NCBI GenBank assembly: GCA_023417515.1
Contig: JAEZFL010000082.1
Span: 1 to 61,411, forward strand
DNA from: Pseudomonadota bacterium
GTDB taxonomy: Bacteria; Pseudomonadota; Alphaproteobacteria; Sphingomonadales; Sphingomonadaceae
Direction: 5' to 3'
Length of the DNA stretch: 61,411 bases
In this document: one piece after another, positions 61,323-61,411 of the stretch
Position numbering within the stretch: position 1 is the stretch's first letter
Layout: the number at the start of each line of letters is the position of its first letter
Translations under genes and position numbers: made by a program
Notes under the pieces: generated by a model
The model's input: the letters and a program-made list of their open reading frames with translations, nothing else
What the model was told of the DNA's origin: nothing
Databases searched by the model: none

Positions 61323-61411
61323 ATCCTCCCTGCCGCGAAGCGGTGGGGAGGGGGACCATGCGAAGCATGGTGGAGGGGCTGTTCGAGCCTCGCCCCGTGG
61401 CCCCGCCCCCC
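61323..61411. repeat. Palindromic element after the hydantoinase gene (family F, copy 3, cut by window end)
   Basis: Begins 2 bases after the stop codon with ATCCTCCCTGCCGCGAAGCG, then GTGGGGAGGGGGACCATGCG and AAGCATGGTGGAGGGGCT, close to identical to the left half of copy 2. The right half is beyond the window. Confidence 0.8.

Overview
The window is about 61 kb of GC-rich chromosome, roughly two-thirds G+C by eye. It is from an alphaproteobacterium, most likely a member of the Sphingomonadales (Sphingomonas-like). This is inferred from ChpT (a CckA-ChpT-CtrA pathway protein), an alphaproteobacterial RNase P RNA, the protein families present, and intergenic palindromes typical of that group. 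No phage, insertion sequence, CRISPR array or replication origin was found. Most of the window is ordinary core genome; the unusual parts are palindromic repeats inside genes, an enlarged phage-shock operon and a reduced type II secretion operon.

Layout. 1-9 kb: the end of a flavoprotein gene, a DEAD-box helicase, SRP RNA, dnaX-ybaB, an outer-membrane protein gene, mtgA, rpoH, an RluA-type pseudouridine synthase and a TonB-domain protein. 9-15 kb: chpT followed by a chemotaxis-type block cheA-cheW-cheY-cheB-cheR with no receptor gene. 15-18.6 kb: an amidase gene, RNase P RNA, Yip1 and J-domain protein genes, a thioesterase gene and sufE. 18.7-22.7 kb: an expanded phage-shock operon behind a near-consensus sigma-54 promoter, with divergent pspF. 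22.7-28.8 kb: a six-gene MoxR/DUF58 operon. 28.9-34.2 kb: a tandem pair of exported proteins, a ferredoxin-reductase-like flavoprotein, tRNA-Cys, comF, grxC, a nitrilase gene, a DUF1178 gene and tRNA-Arg. 34.3-45.6 kb: acyl-CoA and leucine catabolism (thiolase, isovaleryl-CoA dehydrogenase, methylcrotonyl-CoA carboxylase, MaoC hydratase, CitE-type lyase), interrupted by a diheme cytochrome, an M13 peptidase and two small genes. 45.7-55.2 kb: a type II secretion operon (prepilin peptidase, gspC-D-E-F-G-L-M-N). 55.3-61.4 kb: a secreted protein, a small hypothetical protein, a YihY/BrkB membrane protein and a fused hydantoinase/oxoprolinase.

The main recurring theme is palindromic repeats. Several families sit at transcription-unit boundaries, as REP-like sequences usually do, but some lie inside functional genes. 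One family forms most of the leader peptide of GspG and a loop of the hydantoinase. Another forms the P3 region of RNase P RNA and abuts the SRP RNA gene. A third encodes the N-terminal tail of MtgA. This resembles the gene-inserted palindromic elements known from Rickettsia.

Two gene systems also stand out. The psp operon has four extra small membrane-anchored coiled-coil proteins, and the first three share a C-terminal motif also seen in PspC. The type II secretion operon lacks gspH, gspI, gspJ and gspK and carries a nine-codon ORF (eight sense codons plus stop) exactly where they would normally be.
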